From a virus: DNA of 56,988 nucleotides. The notes under the pieces were generated by a model, which had not been told where the DNA came from, did no database searches, and saw nothing but the letters and a program-made list of their open reading frames with translations. This document shows, in pieces, positions 22,898-29,853 of the stretch; position 1 is the stretch's first letter; each line of letters opens with the position of its first letter. The translations under genes and the position numbers were made by a program. The stretch spans positions 1-56,988 of IMG/VR virus record IMGVR_UViG_3300009012_000001; one strand, written 5' to 3'.

Positions 22898-23058
22898 ACG
22901 GGTTCAAGGGCTTGACGGGCGCGCTGCGCGCGGAGGTCCTGCTGGACGAAGCGGACGCGCTCGCGGCCAACATCGCCGCGGCGGACCGGGACGACCTGCC
23001 GGGCATCCAGGCGCGGCTGCAGGACATCATCGGCGAACTGCGGGGGATGGTCGCATGA
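22894..23058 (+). CDS. Small hypothetical helical protein
   Basis: 54 residues from a GTG overlapping the previous stop (GTGA). Two helices, VLLDEADALAANIAAADR and PGIQARLQDIIGELRGM, resemble a small dimeric coiled coil. No family recognised. Confidence 0.5.
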   Translation: MNGFKGLTGALRAEVLLDEADALAANIAAADRDDLPGIQARLQDIIGELRGMVA

Positions 23059-23468
23059 ACCCGAAACCGAAATTCGAGAAGATGGAAGCGGTGGTGCGGG
23101 GCGACGCGGCGTTGCGGTTCCGGTATTTCAGCGCGGATGGCACACGCCAATGCGTCATCGGCGGGCTGGTGGCGGCGATGCCGCGGTCCGCGCGCCTGCG
23201 GCGGCTATTGAGCGGGGTCCAGGCCGATGGCGTGTCGATTCGGGCCATGGAGTTGCGCGACGCGCGGCGGCGGTTGGAACGATTCTACGGCGTGGGGGAC
23301 GGCGTGCTCGTCGACTTGCAATACATCAACGACAACATCCCCCGGCTGGCGGCGCGTCGGCGATTCCTGCTGCGGTTCCTCGCCTTGTTGGCGAAAGGCG
23401 GGGACTCGAACGCCGCCTATACGCAGACGCGCGTGGAAGCCGTGGGCCAGGGCGCGTGGAAAACGTGA
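23055..23468 (+). CDS. Hypothetical protein
   Basis: 137 residues (ATGA overlap). RFRYFSADGTRQCVIGGLVA and SVRAMELRDARR-type helices; Arg-rich, basic C-terminal half (RLAARRRFLLRFLALLA). It may bind nucleic acid. It immediately precedes and is coupled to the LexA-type gene. Confidence 0.55.
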   Translation: MNPKPKFEKMEAVVRGDAALRFRYFSADGTRQCVIGGLVAAMPRSARLRRLLSGVQADGVSIRAMELRDARRRLERFYGVGDGVLVDLQYINDNIPRLAARRRFLLRFLALLAKGGDSNAAYTQTRVEAVGQGAWKT

Positions 23469-23734
23469 CGGCGCGCAACAACGGCGGGCCGACGCGGCGG
23501 CAGCGCGAGGTCCTGCGCGCCATCCGGGACCACCTCCGGGCCAACGGTTACCCGCCGACGGTGCGCGAACTGTCGCGGATGCTCGGCCTGCGGTCCACGG
23601 CGACGACGCAACAACACCTCGTCGCGCTCGCGCGCAAGGGCTACTTGGAGCACGACCCCGTGAAGGCGCGGGCGTTGCGGGTGGTCTGGCAGGACCCAGA
23701 CGCCCCTGGAGTCGTGGGGGAAGCAGGGTCTTGA
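23465..23734 (+). CDS. LexA-type winged-helix DNA-binding domain, without protease domain
   Basis: 89 residues from a GTG overlapping the previous stop. RRQREVLRAIRDHLRANGYP, PTVRELSRMLGLRSTATTQQ and HLVALARKGYLEHDPVKA follow the LexA N-terminal domain almost step by step, ending in ARALRV. The self-cleaving serine-protease half of LexA is absent. It could repress phage promoters or compete at SOS boxes. It would not be cleaved by RecA directly. The gene is followed at once by promoter element P4, a candidate target. Confidence 0.85.
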   Translation: MTARNNGGPTRRQREVLRAIRDHLRANGYPPTVRELSRMLGLRSTATTQQHLVALARKGYLEHDPVKARALRVVWQDPDAPGVVGEAGS

Positions 23735-23740
23735 CAAGGG

Positions 23741-23765
23741 TGGTAGAATCATAGCGGAGGTAGAA
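23741..23765 (+). promoter_or_regulatory. Promoter P4 with operator, downstream of the LexA-type gene
   Basis: Extended -10 TGG-TAGAAT (23741-23749), then CATAGCGGAGGTAGAA, matching P5. A TTGACA lies at 23731-23736, only 7 nt before the -10, too close to serve as its -35, so an extended -10 promoter or an activator is needed. The GGAGG in the operator doubles as ribosome site for the gene at 23771. Confidence 0.65.
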
Positions 23766-23770
23766 ACGCG

Positions 23771-24265
23771 ATGGGTGACGCCGTGGACGAAAAACGCACC
23801 GAGTCATTGCCGGACGCGTTGGACATCCCGAAAGTGAAGGACCTGCCCGCGCCGCATTTCTCCATGAGGGCCGGGAAACAGTACGTGGACTGGAAGGACC
23901 CCCACAACGCGGCGTTCATGCCAGTGCTGCAACGCATGCGGGCGCGGTATGGGAGCGAACGGGAGATGTTGAAAGCGGTGACCACCCACTGGAAGTTGCC
24001 GACGTCGAGCGCGGTCCAAAACGCTTATTACACGTGGAAAAAGACTGGGTCCCCATCCGGGAAATGGCCGTCCGACAATGGCGAGCGTCGCTCCTCCGCG
24101 CGGAAAGCGCCGAAGTTCGCGGACGTGGCGGCGGCGTCTTCTGACGCGGTCGTGGCGCCCTACGGGTCGGACGGGTCGGTGCTCATCGTCGCGACGGTGG
24201 ACGGGGTGCGACGGACGTACATCGGCTATCCCGCCGACGTCACCGTGAGAGGGAAACAGGGATGA
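23771..24265 (+). CDS. Hypothetical protein, possibly DNA-binding
   Basis: 164 residues, first gene after P4. The N-terminal third is acidic (RTESLPDALDIPKVKDLPAP). The middle has MLKAVTTHWKLPTSSAVQNA followed by YYTWKKTGSPSGKW, which could be a helix-turn-helix. The C-terminus has beta strands (VLIVATVDGVRRTYIGYP). Function unknown. Confidence 0.55.
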   Translation: MGDAVDEKRTESLPDALDIPKVKDLPAPHFSMRAGKQYVDWKDPHNAAFMPVLQRMRARYGSEREMLKAVTTHWKLPTSSAVQNAYYTWKKTGSPSGKWPSDNGERRSSARKAPKFADVAAASSDAVVAPYGSDGSVLIVATVDGVRRTYIGYPADVTVRGKQG

Positions 24266-24735
24266 CCGTCGCGGAACGTTTTTGGACGAAAGTCGAACGG
24301 CACGGAGCGAATGCGTGCTGGTTATGGCATGGCGCGGTGATGAGCAAGGGATATGGGGAATTGAATCTTGACGGCCGCCCGACGCTCGCCCATCGCCTAT
24401 CGTTCATGTTGCACGGAGGCATCGTGCTTCCGGGATTTTTCGTATGCCATACTTGCGACAACAGGCTGTGCGTCAATCCTAGACATTTGTTCCTCGGCAC
24501 CGTCGCCCACAACCAAGCGGACATGGCGGCAAAAGGCAGAAGTGCCAATGGAGAACACCACCCACAAGCGAGGTTGACGTGGGAGATGGTCCGCAGCATT
24601 CGGGCAGCGGCGGCGACGGGGAGAACCTCGCGCACGATTGCTCTCCAATTCGGATTGCCAGCGAATGGCCGACATGTCCGAAGAATCGTCGCGGGCACTA
24701 TTTGGAAAGAGAGGAGCCACACATGCCTGGGTTGA
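24262..24735 (+). CDS. HNH homing endonuclease
   Basis: 157 residues (ATGA overlap). MTVAERFWTKVERHG, CWLWHGAVMSKGYGELN, LAHRLSF, then FVCHTCDNRLCVNPRHLFLG are the hallmarks of the HNH_3 type (WTKV, CWxWxG, YG, HR, CHxCDNxxCxNPxHL). A C-terminal helix-turn-helix-like part (TSRTIALQFGLPANGRHVRR) should bind DNA. It is free-standing, lower in GC than its neighbours, and probably mobile. Confidence 0.9.
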   Translation: MTVAERFWTKVERHGANACWLWHGAVMSKGYGELNLDGRPTLAHRLSFMLHGGIVLPGFFVCHTCDNRLCVNPRHLFLGTVAHNQADMAAKGRSANGEHHPQARLTWEMVRSIRAAAATGRTSRTIALQFGLPANGRHVRRIVAGTIWKERSHTCLG

Positions 24736-25010
24736 CGGATTACCCATTGAAGTACGCTGCTTGTCGCGATTTAGGACATAACTGGTGGTATTTGGAATGG
24801 CGCAACGGCACGCGCACAGTGCGGTGCAACCAATGCACGACCGAACGCAAGGACACGTTGAACAACGCCTTTCGCGTCCAGAAACGGCGCTACAACTACC
24901 CGAAGGGCTACACGGTCAGCGGGCGATTGCGCATCGAGGCCGCGCTGGAGGTGCGGGCGCGCCTCGCGCGGCTGGCCAAGACGCAGCACATCCGGTGGGC
25001 CGGGGCATGA
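24723..25010 (+). CDS. Small basic protein with zinc motif
   Basis: 95 residues from ATG 24723 after GAGAGGAG. AACRDLGHNWWYLEWRNGTR then VRCNQCTTERKD gives a Cys-His / CxxC zinc pattern of a kind I associate with small proteins of actinophages and other phages ('CRDLGHxW', 'CxxCxTxR'). Basic C-terminal helix (EAALEVRARLARLAK). It overlaps the end of the HNH gene by 13 nt. Confidence 0.6.
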   Translation: MPGLTDYPLKYAACRDLGHNWWYLEWRNGTRTVRCNQCTTERKDTLNNAFRVQKRRYNYPKGYTVSGRLRIEAALEVRARLARLAKTQHIRWAGA

Positions 25011-25363
25011 ACACTATCACGGCGGACATCCAGACACTCCTCGTCGTCATCCGCGACAACCGAACCAAGCACCGCGCCGTCTTCGAGGAAGCCCTGGAGG
25101 GATTCCGGGCCAAGGCCGTCGAGGAATTGGACCGCATCGTCGCGGACCTGCGGGCCGGGCGGATGCCAGCGCACCTGTACGTGTCCTGGCCGCGGCCGGA
25201 AGACCATACCAAGGATTACGACCGCGTCATCCGGATGCTCACGATGCACACTGGACCGACCATCGACATGACAGAATCGGATTTCGCCATGTACGTCATG
25301 GACGACTGGGCATGGAAGGCGCAGTTCATGGCCACGGCGTCCAACTACACGAGGACGGCGTGA
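25007..25363 (+). CDS. Conserved-looking hypothetical phage protein
   Basis: 118 residues (ATGA overlap). KHRAVFEEALEGFRAKAVEE, then PAHLYVSWPRPEDHTKDYDR and IDMTESDFAMYVMDDWAWKA. The layout (helix, 'P.DHT.DYDRVI.ML', 'F..YV.DDW.W..QF') is one I associate with uncharacterised phage proteins. No role known to me. Confidence 0.6.
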   Translation: MNTITADIQTLLVVIRDNRTKHRAVFEEALEGFRAKAVEELDRIVADLRAGRMPAHLYVSWPRPEDHTKDYDRVIRMLTMHTGPTIDMTESDFAMYVMDDWAWKAQFMATASNYTRTA

Positions 25364-25401
25364 ACGAAGACAAGGTCAACCGCTGGTGGGCTGGGGCGTG
25401 A
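25360..25401 (+). CDS. Possible 13-residue coupled micro-gene
   Basis: GTG at 25360 overlaps the previous stop (GTGA), and its own stop overlaps the next GTG (GTGA). The peptide is MNEDKVNRWWAGA. It may be a translational-coupling leader for the membrane protein at 25398 and not a functional peptide. Confidence 0.35.
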   Translation: MNEDKVNRWWAGA

Positions 25402-25574
25402 ATTGGCTGTTGCTGTCCCGCGTGATGATGCTCGTGGCGTTTGGCATGTTGGTGGGCGTGACGGCACACGAACGCCAAGTGGTCGCGGCCGTGGTGTTAG
25501 TGGCGGCGTGGACGTTCACGGTGGTTGCGGTGGCGTTCCATTTGGGCGCCACCGACAAGGGGGCGAAACGGTGA
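25398..25574 (+). CDS. Small membrane protein, two segments
   Basis: 58 residues from GTG 25398. Two membrane segments (WLLLSRVMMLVAFGMLVGV and VVAAVVLVAAWTFTVVAVA) are separated by a short HERQ turn. The tail is polar. It is coupled (GTGA) on both sides. It could be holin-like, but it lies in the accessory operon away from lysis genes. Confidence 0.55.
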   Translation: MNWLLLSRVMMLVAFGMLVGVTAHERQVVAAVVLVAAWTFTVVAVAFHLGATDKGAKR

Positions 25575-25876
25575 AGACCAAGGAAGACCGGATGGCCGAA
25601 CGCGGCGCGAAGTTCCTGGACCGTCGCATCCCGCACTGGCGGAAACTCGTCGTGCGGGCGGACTTCAACATCGGCGATGGCGAGTTCTGCATCCTGGGCC
25701 ATATCTTTGGGCGGGCGCCCACGGACACCCTCACGGCACCGTTGTACGGATATGAACGGGGGCTCCGGGCGTTGGGATTGACGGAGCGCGCGGCGGAAAC
25801 GCTGGGATTCCAACCGGACGGGGACGAGGACGGCCTGCAGCGCGCCTGGCGGCGGCTCCTGCGGAGGCGGGGCTGA
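25571..25876 (+). CDS. Hypothetical protein, paralogue of the protein at 13547
   Basis: 101 residues from GTG 25571. MAERGAKFLDRRIPHWRKL, then FCILGHIFGRAPTD and GLRALGLTERAAETLGF. Same motif order and spacing as 13547-13837 on the other operon. An ancient duplication within this genome or two separate gains are equally possible. Confidence 0.6.
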   Translation: MKTKEDRMAERGAKFLDRRIPHWRKLVVRADFNIGDGEFCILGHIFGRAPTDTLTAPLYGYERGLRALGLTERAAETLGFQPDGDEDGLQRAWRRLLRRRG

Positions 25877-26127
25877 TGTGGGACGCCATCGCGAAGTGCG
25901 ACGCCATCGTCGGGGACTACGTGCAGCGCCTTGACCCCGTGCTCGTCTACGCCAAGAACCTGCCGTTCCTCTGCACGCAGCAATACCTGGGCCAGCGCAC
26001 GCTATGGGTGGCGCTAGCCATCCTCGGTATCGCATTGGTTGGTGTGACGTGGGCGCTGGTATGGATGGACGTGACCAACCAGCGGACGGAACGGGACCGA
26101 CAACTCGGGCATCCGAGTGTTCGGTAA
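25876..26127 (+). CDS. Small membrane protein
   Basis: 83 residues (TGATG overlap). The N-terminal amphipathic part (DAIVGDYVQRLDPVLVYA) leads to one membrane segment (LWVALAILGIALVGVTWALV) and a short charged tail. No family recognised. Confidence 0.55.
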   Translation: MWDAIAKCDAIVGDYVQRLDPVLVYAKNLPFLCTQQYLGQRTLWVALAILGIALVGVTWALVWMDVTNQRTERDRQLGHPSVR

Positions 26128-26170
26128 TGTGCCGCTAATGATAGTTAGGGGTACATGAAAAGAGGGGGGA

Positions 26171-26398
26171 ATGGAGATGCTGGGCAAACTGTTCGAGTTC
26201 GCCATCCTGCACCACAGCCAGCCGACCAAGGCGGAGGAAGAGGCGGGCAAGAAGCCCATGACCACCGTGCTGGTGGACCCGAAGCGCATCGTCGCCGCCG
26301 ACGACAGCAAGGCGCTGCTCATCGCCGCGCGGGAAATCCCGCAAGAATACCTGGACGGGCGGCTGGACGAAATTGAGGTCATCATCCGGCCTTTCTGA
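26171..26398 (+). CDS. Small hypothetical protein
   Basis: 75 residues from ATG 26171 (ATG 26177 has better spacing from GGGGGG). VDPKRIVAADDSKALLIAA then REIPQEYLDGRLDEIEVIIR looks like a small alpha/beta domain. No function visible. It starts a new translational unit after a 43-nt gap. Confidence 0.6.
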   Translation: MEMLGKLFEFAILHHSQPTKAEEEAGKKPMTTVLVDPKRIVAADDSKALLIAAREIPQEYLDGRLDEIEVIIRPF

Positions 26399-26466
26399 AG
26401 GCGCCTCTCCCGGTCCCGCAAGGGAAACGGGCGGAGGCGAAGCCGACGATAGGGGAAGAGCCGTCC

Positions 26467-26664
26467 GTGCGGGAATTGCTGAAGTCCCAACCGAACTTCC
26501 CGCAAAGGCGGAAACAATACCAACCCGCGTGGTCGATGTCGGACTCGTCAACATCGGCCTTCACGAATTTGGCGGTTACGGCGGGCAGCACGGCATCGAG
26601 CACGTCCTACCGCGGCGCGACATTGTCCGACGCCGTGACGGGAGGTGACACGCCGCACGGATAG
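26467..26664 (+). CDS. Doubtful small open frame in a 326-bp gap
   Basis: The 26399-26724 interval holds no clear gene. This 65-codon frame opens with GTG (AAGAGCC upstream) and has moderately high GC at third positions, but its product (Ser/Thr-rich, ALSTAFTN-type) resembles no known protein. I see no promoter or terminator that I trust in the interval, so it may be decayed or regulatory. Confidence 0.25.
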   Translation: MRELLKSQPNFPQRRKQYQPAWSMSDSSTSAFTNLAVTAGSTASSTSYRGATLSDAVTGGDTPHG

Positions 26665-26724
26665 GCGGCATCTGGCACGCGGCACCACCCATCCGCACGA
26701 CCCGACAAGGGGAGGGGAACCCAG

Positions 26725-26943
26725 ATGAAGACAGGACGGCTCATCGTACTCGACCGCAGCGGGCACACCACGGTGGAATACAACCGCGCTGACCCTGCGG
26801 ACGTGGCGCGCGCGGACAAGGTCCTGGCCGACGCGCTCGCCCAGGGGCGCCTCGCCTACCGCGAGGACACCCAACAGGTCGTCAGGACCATCGACCCGGA
26901 GGCGGAGGAAATCGTAGTCCTGCCGCGGCTGGTGGGCGGGTAA
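26725..26943 (+). CDS. Small hypothetical protein
   Basis: 72 residues with a strong ribosome site (GGGGAGGGGAA). It begins with RLIVLDRSGHTTVEYNRADP and continues with VARADKVLADALAQGRLAYR and a VVLP strand. It is a small beta-alpha-beta arrangement seen in some phage accessory proteins. No function is assigned. Confidence 0.6.
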   Translation: MKTGRLIVLDRSGHTTVEYNRADPADVARADKVLADALAQGRLAYREDTQQVVRTIDPEAEEIVVLPRLVGG

Positions 26944-26950
26944 ACAGTCT

Positions 26951-27334
26951 GTGCCGTATCTGTTCACCGACACGCCCGACGGGCGTGCCACCGAATTCCT
27001 GAAGACGCGGATGGGGACGGACGCGTTCGACGCGCTCGTCGAGCGCGGCTACGTGGACGTCCCCATCCCGGACGACCAGTACCGTCTGGGCGGTCCGATG
27101 GGCGGCGTGCGCCTGGTGCAGCATGGGGCCATCCGCGTCACGGCTGGCGGCACCGTCAACATCGTGCATCAGGGGACCAACAACCTGTGCGTTTCGTTGT
27201 GCGTCTACGTCGTGCTGGGGACGCCGACGGATGAGAACTTCCTTCGGTCCATCCCGCTGGCCGACCGCGTGTTCACGTTCTGGTTCCTGGCGCGCGTCGA
27301 CCCCCAGGCCTTGCTTCGGGCGGCGAACGCATGA
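26951..27334 (+). CDS. Tandem paralogue family, copy 1
   Basis: 127 residues from GTG 26951. ATEFLKTRMGTDAFDALVER, GYVDVPIPDDQYR, then FTFWFLARVDPQALLRAANA. The same three blocks recur in the next two genes. Copy 1 lacks the GDCC motif (it has CVSLCVYVV). No known domain; see the next two entries. Confidence 0.65.
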   Translation: MPYLFTDTPDGRATEFLKTRMGTDAFDALVERGYVDVPIPDDQYRLGGPMGGVRLVQHGAIRVTAGGTVNIVHQGTNNLCVSLCVYVVLGTPTDENFLRSIPLADRVFTFWFLARVDPQALLRAANA

Positions 27335-27735
27335 CGGCCGATGAAGAAACGGCGGAAGCGCGGGCCGCCGCGTTTTTGGAGCGTCGGATGGGAGACGTTG
27401 CGTGGCGGGCGTTTCTCGCGTCCGGCCATGTCGACATCCCCCTCCCAGACGGCCGCTATGCCAGCGGCGGAGGATGCCCATGCCCGGTGTGTTCGCGCCC
27501 GCGTCGGTTGGTGAACGCGGCGCTGCGCGTCACTCATGGCGCGAAATTGACCGTCGTCATCCGCGACACCGGAGTTTGCCTCGGCGACTGTTGCGTCTAC
27601 GTCGTTGGGGAACGGGATAATGATGGCGACCGATGGCTTCCGGTAGGCGACAAGATTTACGCGCTATGGGCCATCGCGCGCGTGAATGCCAAAGTCCTGT
27701 TCCAAAAAGGCCGATGGACCTGGGCAGCACCATGA
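27331..27735 (+). CDS. Tandem paralogue family, copy 2
   Basis: 134 residues (ATGA overlap). AAAFLERRMGDVAWRAFLAS, GHVDIPLPDGRYA, an inserted zinc-like CPCPVC, then VCLGDCCVYVV and KIYALWAIARVNAKVL. Same layout as copies 1 and 3. The added Cys pairs suggest a metal site absent from copy 1. Confidence 0.65.
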   Translation: MTADEETAEARAAAFLERRMGDVAWRAFLASGHVDIPLPDGRYASGGGCPCPVCSRPRRLVNAALRVTHGAKLTVVIRDTGVCLGDCCVYVVGERDNDGDRWLPVGDKIYALWAIARVNAKVLFQKGRWTWAAP

Positions 27736-28346
27736 TGCCTACTATCCCGTGGCTCGCGGACCTGCGGGCCGAACGGTTCCTACGGAAACGGATGGGGACG
27801 GCCGCCTACGCCACGTTCCAACTGCGCGGCTTCGTGGACGTCCCCATCCCCGATGGCACCTACAAAACCTTCCTCGGCCAAACCGCGCTCGCGCGGGCGG
27901 CCGTCCGCGTGGCCGCGAACGCGAAGATGTCGGTCGTCAGTCAAGACGACGGCCGGCCCATCGGCGACTGCTGCGTCTACGCCGTCGACGACCGCGCGGA
28001 TTTTCTGACGGACGGCCGTTCGCGGCTCCCGGTGGCCGACCAAATCTACGCGCTGTGGTTCCTGGCGCGCGTCGACCCGCATCGGCTCTTGGCGAACGCC
28101 AACTACGCCGCGCGGGCGGCCGTCGCCCCCATGACGGTCAATCCCCAATGGGCGGTCACCGTCGCCCCCATGACGGTCACCGTCAGCACGGCGAACATCG
28201 TCAGCACGGCGAACATCATCAGCACGGCGAACATCGTCAGCACGGCGAACATCAACGATATCACCATCACCATCATCGCCGACGGGCGGCAGTGGCGCAT
28301 CAACAACGGCGCATGGCGCGTCATCGACACGGGCGGCGGGACGTGA
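27732..28346 (+). CDS. Tandem paralogue family, copy 3, with C-terminal hexapeptide repeats
   Basis: 204 residues from ATG 27732 (ATGATG overlap). The first about 130 match copies 1 and 2 (AERFLRKRMGTAAYATFQLR, GFVDVPIPDGTYK, IGDCCVYAVDD, IYALWFLARVDPHRLL). An extra tail follows, with two PMTV-type units and four STANI repeats (V/I-STANI), then INDITITIIADGRQWRIN. The tail is likely a small beta-stacked structure. Function of the family is unknown. Confidence 0.65.
   Translation: MMPTIPWLADLRAERFLRKRMGTAAYATFQLRGFVDVPIPDGTYKTFLGQTALARAAVRVAANAKMSVVSQDDGRPIGDCCVYAVDDRADFLTDGRSRLPVADQIYALWFLARVDPHRLLANANYAARAAVAPMTVNPQWAVTVAPMTVTVSTANIVSTANIISTANIVSTANINDITITIIADGRQWRINNGAWRVIDTGGGT
28182..28253. 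repeat. Four tandem 18-bp repeats encoding STANI units
   Basis: GTCAGCACGGCGAACATC occurs four times head to tail (the third copy begins with A). Upstream, a 19-bp unit (28122-28140 and 28161-28179) is also duplicated. The identical codons point to recent slippage or gene conversion. Confidence 0.9.
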
Positions 28347-28349
28347 CCC

Positions 28350-28526
28350 ATGCGGCTGTTCGAAATCCTCGTCGCGGCCGCGGTCCTGGTGAGCAGCCTG
28401 GTCTACATCGTCAACACGCTGGTCCAATGGAAGGAGCGGAAATCCCATGTGGGCGATTCAACTGCTGATATTCCTGGCGGGGACGGCGGTGGCGGTGGCC
28501 ATCGGCCTCCGCGCCTACCGCGTTGA
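28350..28526 (+). CDS. Small membrane protein overlapping the prohibitin-like gene
   Basis: 58 residues from ATG 28350. One membrane segment, ILVAAAVLVSSLVYIVNTL, then a basic, Gly/Pro-rich tail. The end overlaps the SPFH gene by 80 nt. The N-terminus is convincing; the Gly-rich tail may be out-of-frame noise. Confidence 0.45.
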   Translation: MRLFEILVAAAVLVSSLVYIVNTLVQWKERKSHVGDSTADIPGGDGGGGGHRPPRLPR

Positions 28527-29340
28527 GCCGCGGCATCACATCAACCCGACCCTGCTGGTGCTGGCCGTCGTGGTCTGGGTCGGCGCGGTTTCGTTGGTGT
28601 CGGCGTTCGGGCAGGTGCCGGCGGGCTACCGCGGCGTCGTGTTGCGGTTCGGCGCGCCGACGGGGCAGGTGCTGGACCCCGGCCTATTCGCCATCATGCC
28701 CGCCGTGACGAGCGTGGCCATTATGAGCATCCAGACCGAGGCGTACGAAACGGACGCGGCGGCCGCCAGCAGCGACCTGCAGGACGTCCACACCAAGGTC
28801 ACGCTGAACTTCGCGCTCGACCCCGCGGCGGTCGTGACCGTCTACCAGAACCTGCGGCACGACTACATCGCGCGCATCGTCAAGCCGGCCATCCAGGAGG
28901 CCGTGAAGGCGGCCACGGCGGAATACACGGCGGAAGAACTCATTACCAAGCGGCCAGCCGTCCGCGACCGCATCGAGCGCATCCTGGAGCAGCGGCTGTC
29001 CAAGTTCGGCATCGCCGCACAGGCGCTGTCCATCACCGACTTCGAGTTCAGCAAATCCTTCAACGACGCCATCGAGGCCAAGGTGACCGCGCAGCAACGC
29101 GCGCTGGAGGCGCAGCGGACCCTGGAACGGGTGAAGTTCGAAGCCCAGCAGCGCATCGAGCAGGCCAAGGCCCAGGCCGAAGGGCTGCGCCTGCAGCAGG
29201 CCGTCGTCACCCCCGAACTCATCCAACTGCGCCGCGTCGAGGCGTTGCTGGCCGCCATCGAGAAATGGGACGGCAAGATGCCGACCGTCGTGACGGGGTC
29301 CGGACCCGTGCCGCTGCTGGATGTCTTCCGGCAGCCCTAA
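28447..29340 (+). CDS. Prohibitin-like (SPFH/Band 7) membrane protein
   Basis: 297 residues. Two membrane segments occur near the N-terminus (QLLIFLAGTAVAVAIGL and LLVLAVVVWVGAVSLVS). Next come QVPAGYRGVVLRFGAPTG (Band 7 opening strand), LDPGLFAIMP, then KVTLNFALDPAAVVTVYQNL and VRDRIERILEQRLSKFGI. The coiled coil EAQRTLERVKFEAQQRIEQA follows. SPFH proteins build membrane rings or scaffolds. It is the largest gene of this operon. A phage copy may protect host membranes or shape an infection-associated compartment; the role is inferred. Confidence 0.85.
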   Translation: MWAIQLLIFLAGTAVAVAIGLRAYRVEPRHHINPTLLVLAVVVWVGAVSLVSAFGQVPAGYRGVVLRFGAPTGQVLDPGLFAIMPAVTSVAIMSIQTEAYETDAAAASSDLQDVHTKVTLNFALDPAAVVTVYQNLRHDYIARIVKPAIQEAVKAATAEYTAEELITKRPAVRDRIERILEQRLSKFGIAAQALSITDFEFSKSFNDAIEAKVTAQQRALEAQRTLERVKFEAQQRIEQAKAQAEGLRLQQAVVTPELIQLRRVEALLAAIEKWDGKMPTVVTGSGPVPLLDVFRQP

Positions 29341-29396
29341 ACCCAAAAACCTCAGAAAACCCGCCAAAACGCGGGGAATGTGATGGGTGGGACCCC

Positions 29397-29455
29397 TTGA
29401 CAGGGGGTTCTACCTATGCTATCTTTATACCAGAGAGGGAAGCACCCAGGGGAGG
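29397..29455 (+). promoter_or_regulatory. Promoter P6 with operator-type half-site and conserved leader
   Basis: TTGACA (29397-29402), 17-nt spacer, TATCTT (29420-29425). TTCTACC (29408-29414) and the leader CCCAGGGGAGG are shared with P1 and P2, but the downstream GGTAG half-site is changed (ACCAGAGAGGG), so operator control may differ. The 29341-29396 stretch before it holds nothing else that I recognise. Confidence 0.85.
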
Positions 29456-29464
29456 GAACAGACG

Positions 29465-29683
29465 ATGGCAACCATACCCGAGTACCTGACCAGCACCCAC
29501 CCCGGCGACATCTGCCGGAACCAGCATTGCCAGGAAGCAGTGAAGCAGAACGCGGAAACGCACCGCTACTTCATCACGATGGGTCACGCGGGATTCAACA
29601 GCATCAGGAACAATGGAATCGGATACGCGACGTGGGACCGGGCGCACGCAGCCTTCAGGTTCTACCTCCAAGGTGGTCGATGA
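29465..29683 (+). CDS. Small hypothetical protein
   Basis: 72 residues, first gene under P6. TSTHPGDICRNQHCQE has a Cys-x-x-x-His-Cys site, followed by YFITMGHAGFNSIRNNG and a C-terminal helix. No family recognised. It is coupled to the next gene (ATGATG). Confidence 0.6.
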   Translation: MATIPEYLTSTHPGDICRNQHCQEAVKQNAETHRYFITMGHAGFNSIRNNGIGYATWDRAHAAFRFYLQGGR

Positions 29684-29826
29684 TGGACCCAGACATCCAG
29701 AAGGGTATCCTCGCCGCCCTGGAACGCATCGCGGCCGCGCTCGAAGGGCTGGCCAACACGGTCAGCGAACCACGCGAGGGGTTCCCCAGCATCCGCGTCA
29801 CGGACTACCCGAAGACGCGGCCATAA
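29680..29826 (+). CDS. Small hypothetical protein, last of the rightward operon
   Basis: 48 residues. A helix (KGILAALERIAAALEGLANT) and a Pro/Arg tail. It ends 27 bp before the oppositely transcribed lysis genes. I see no strong terminator between the two operons. Confidence 0.5.
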   Translation: MMDPDIQKGILAALERIAAALEGLANTVSEPREGFPSIRVTDYPKTRP

Positions 29827-29853
29827 TGCCGACCGGCCTTCCGCAGGTGCGGT

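Noticed and set aside
26382-26603. A minus-strand frame in the 26.4-26.7 kb gap
   Set aside because: It is isolated on the opposite strand within the rightward operon with no ribosome site, and the product resembles nothing.
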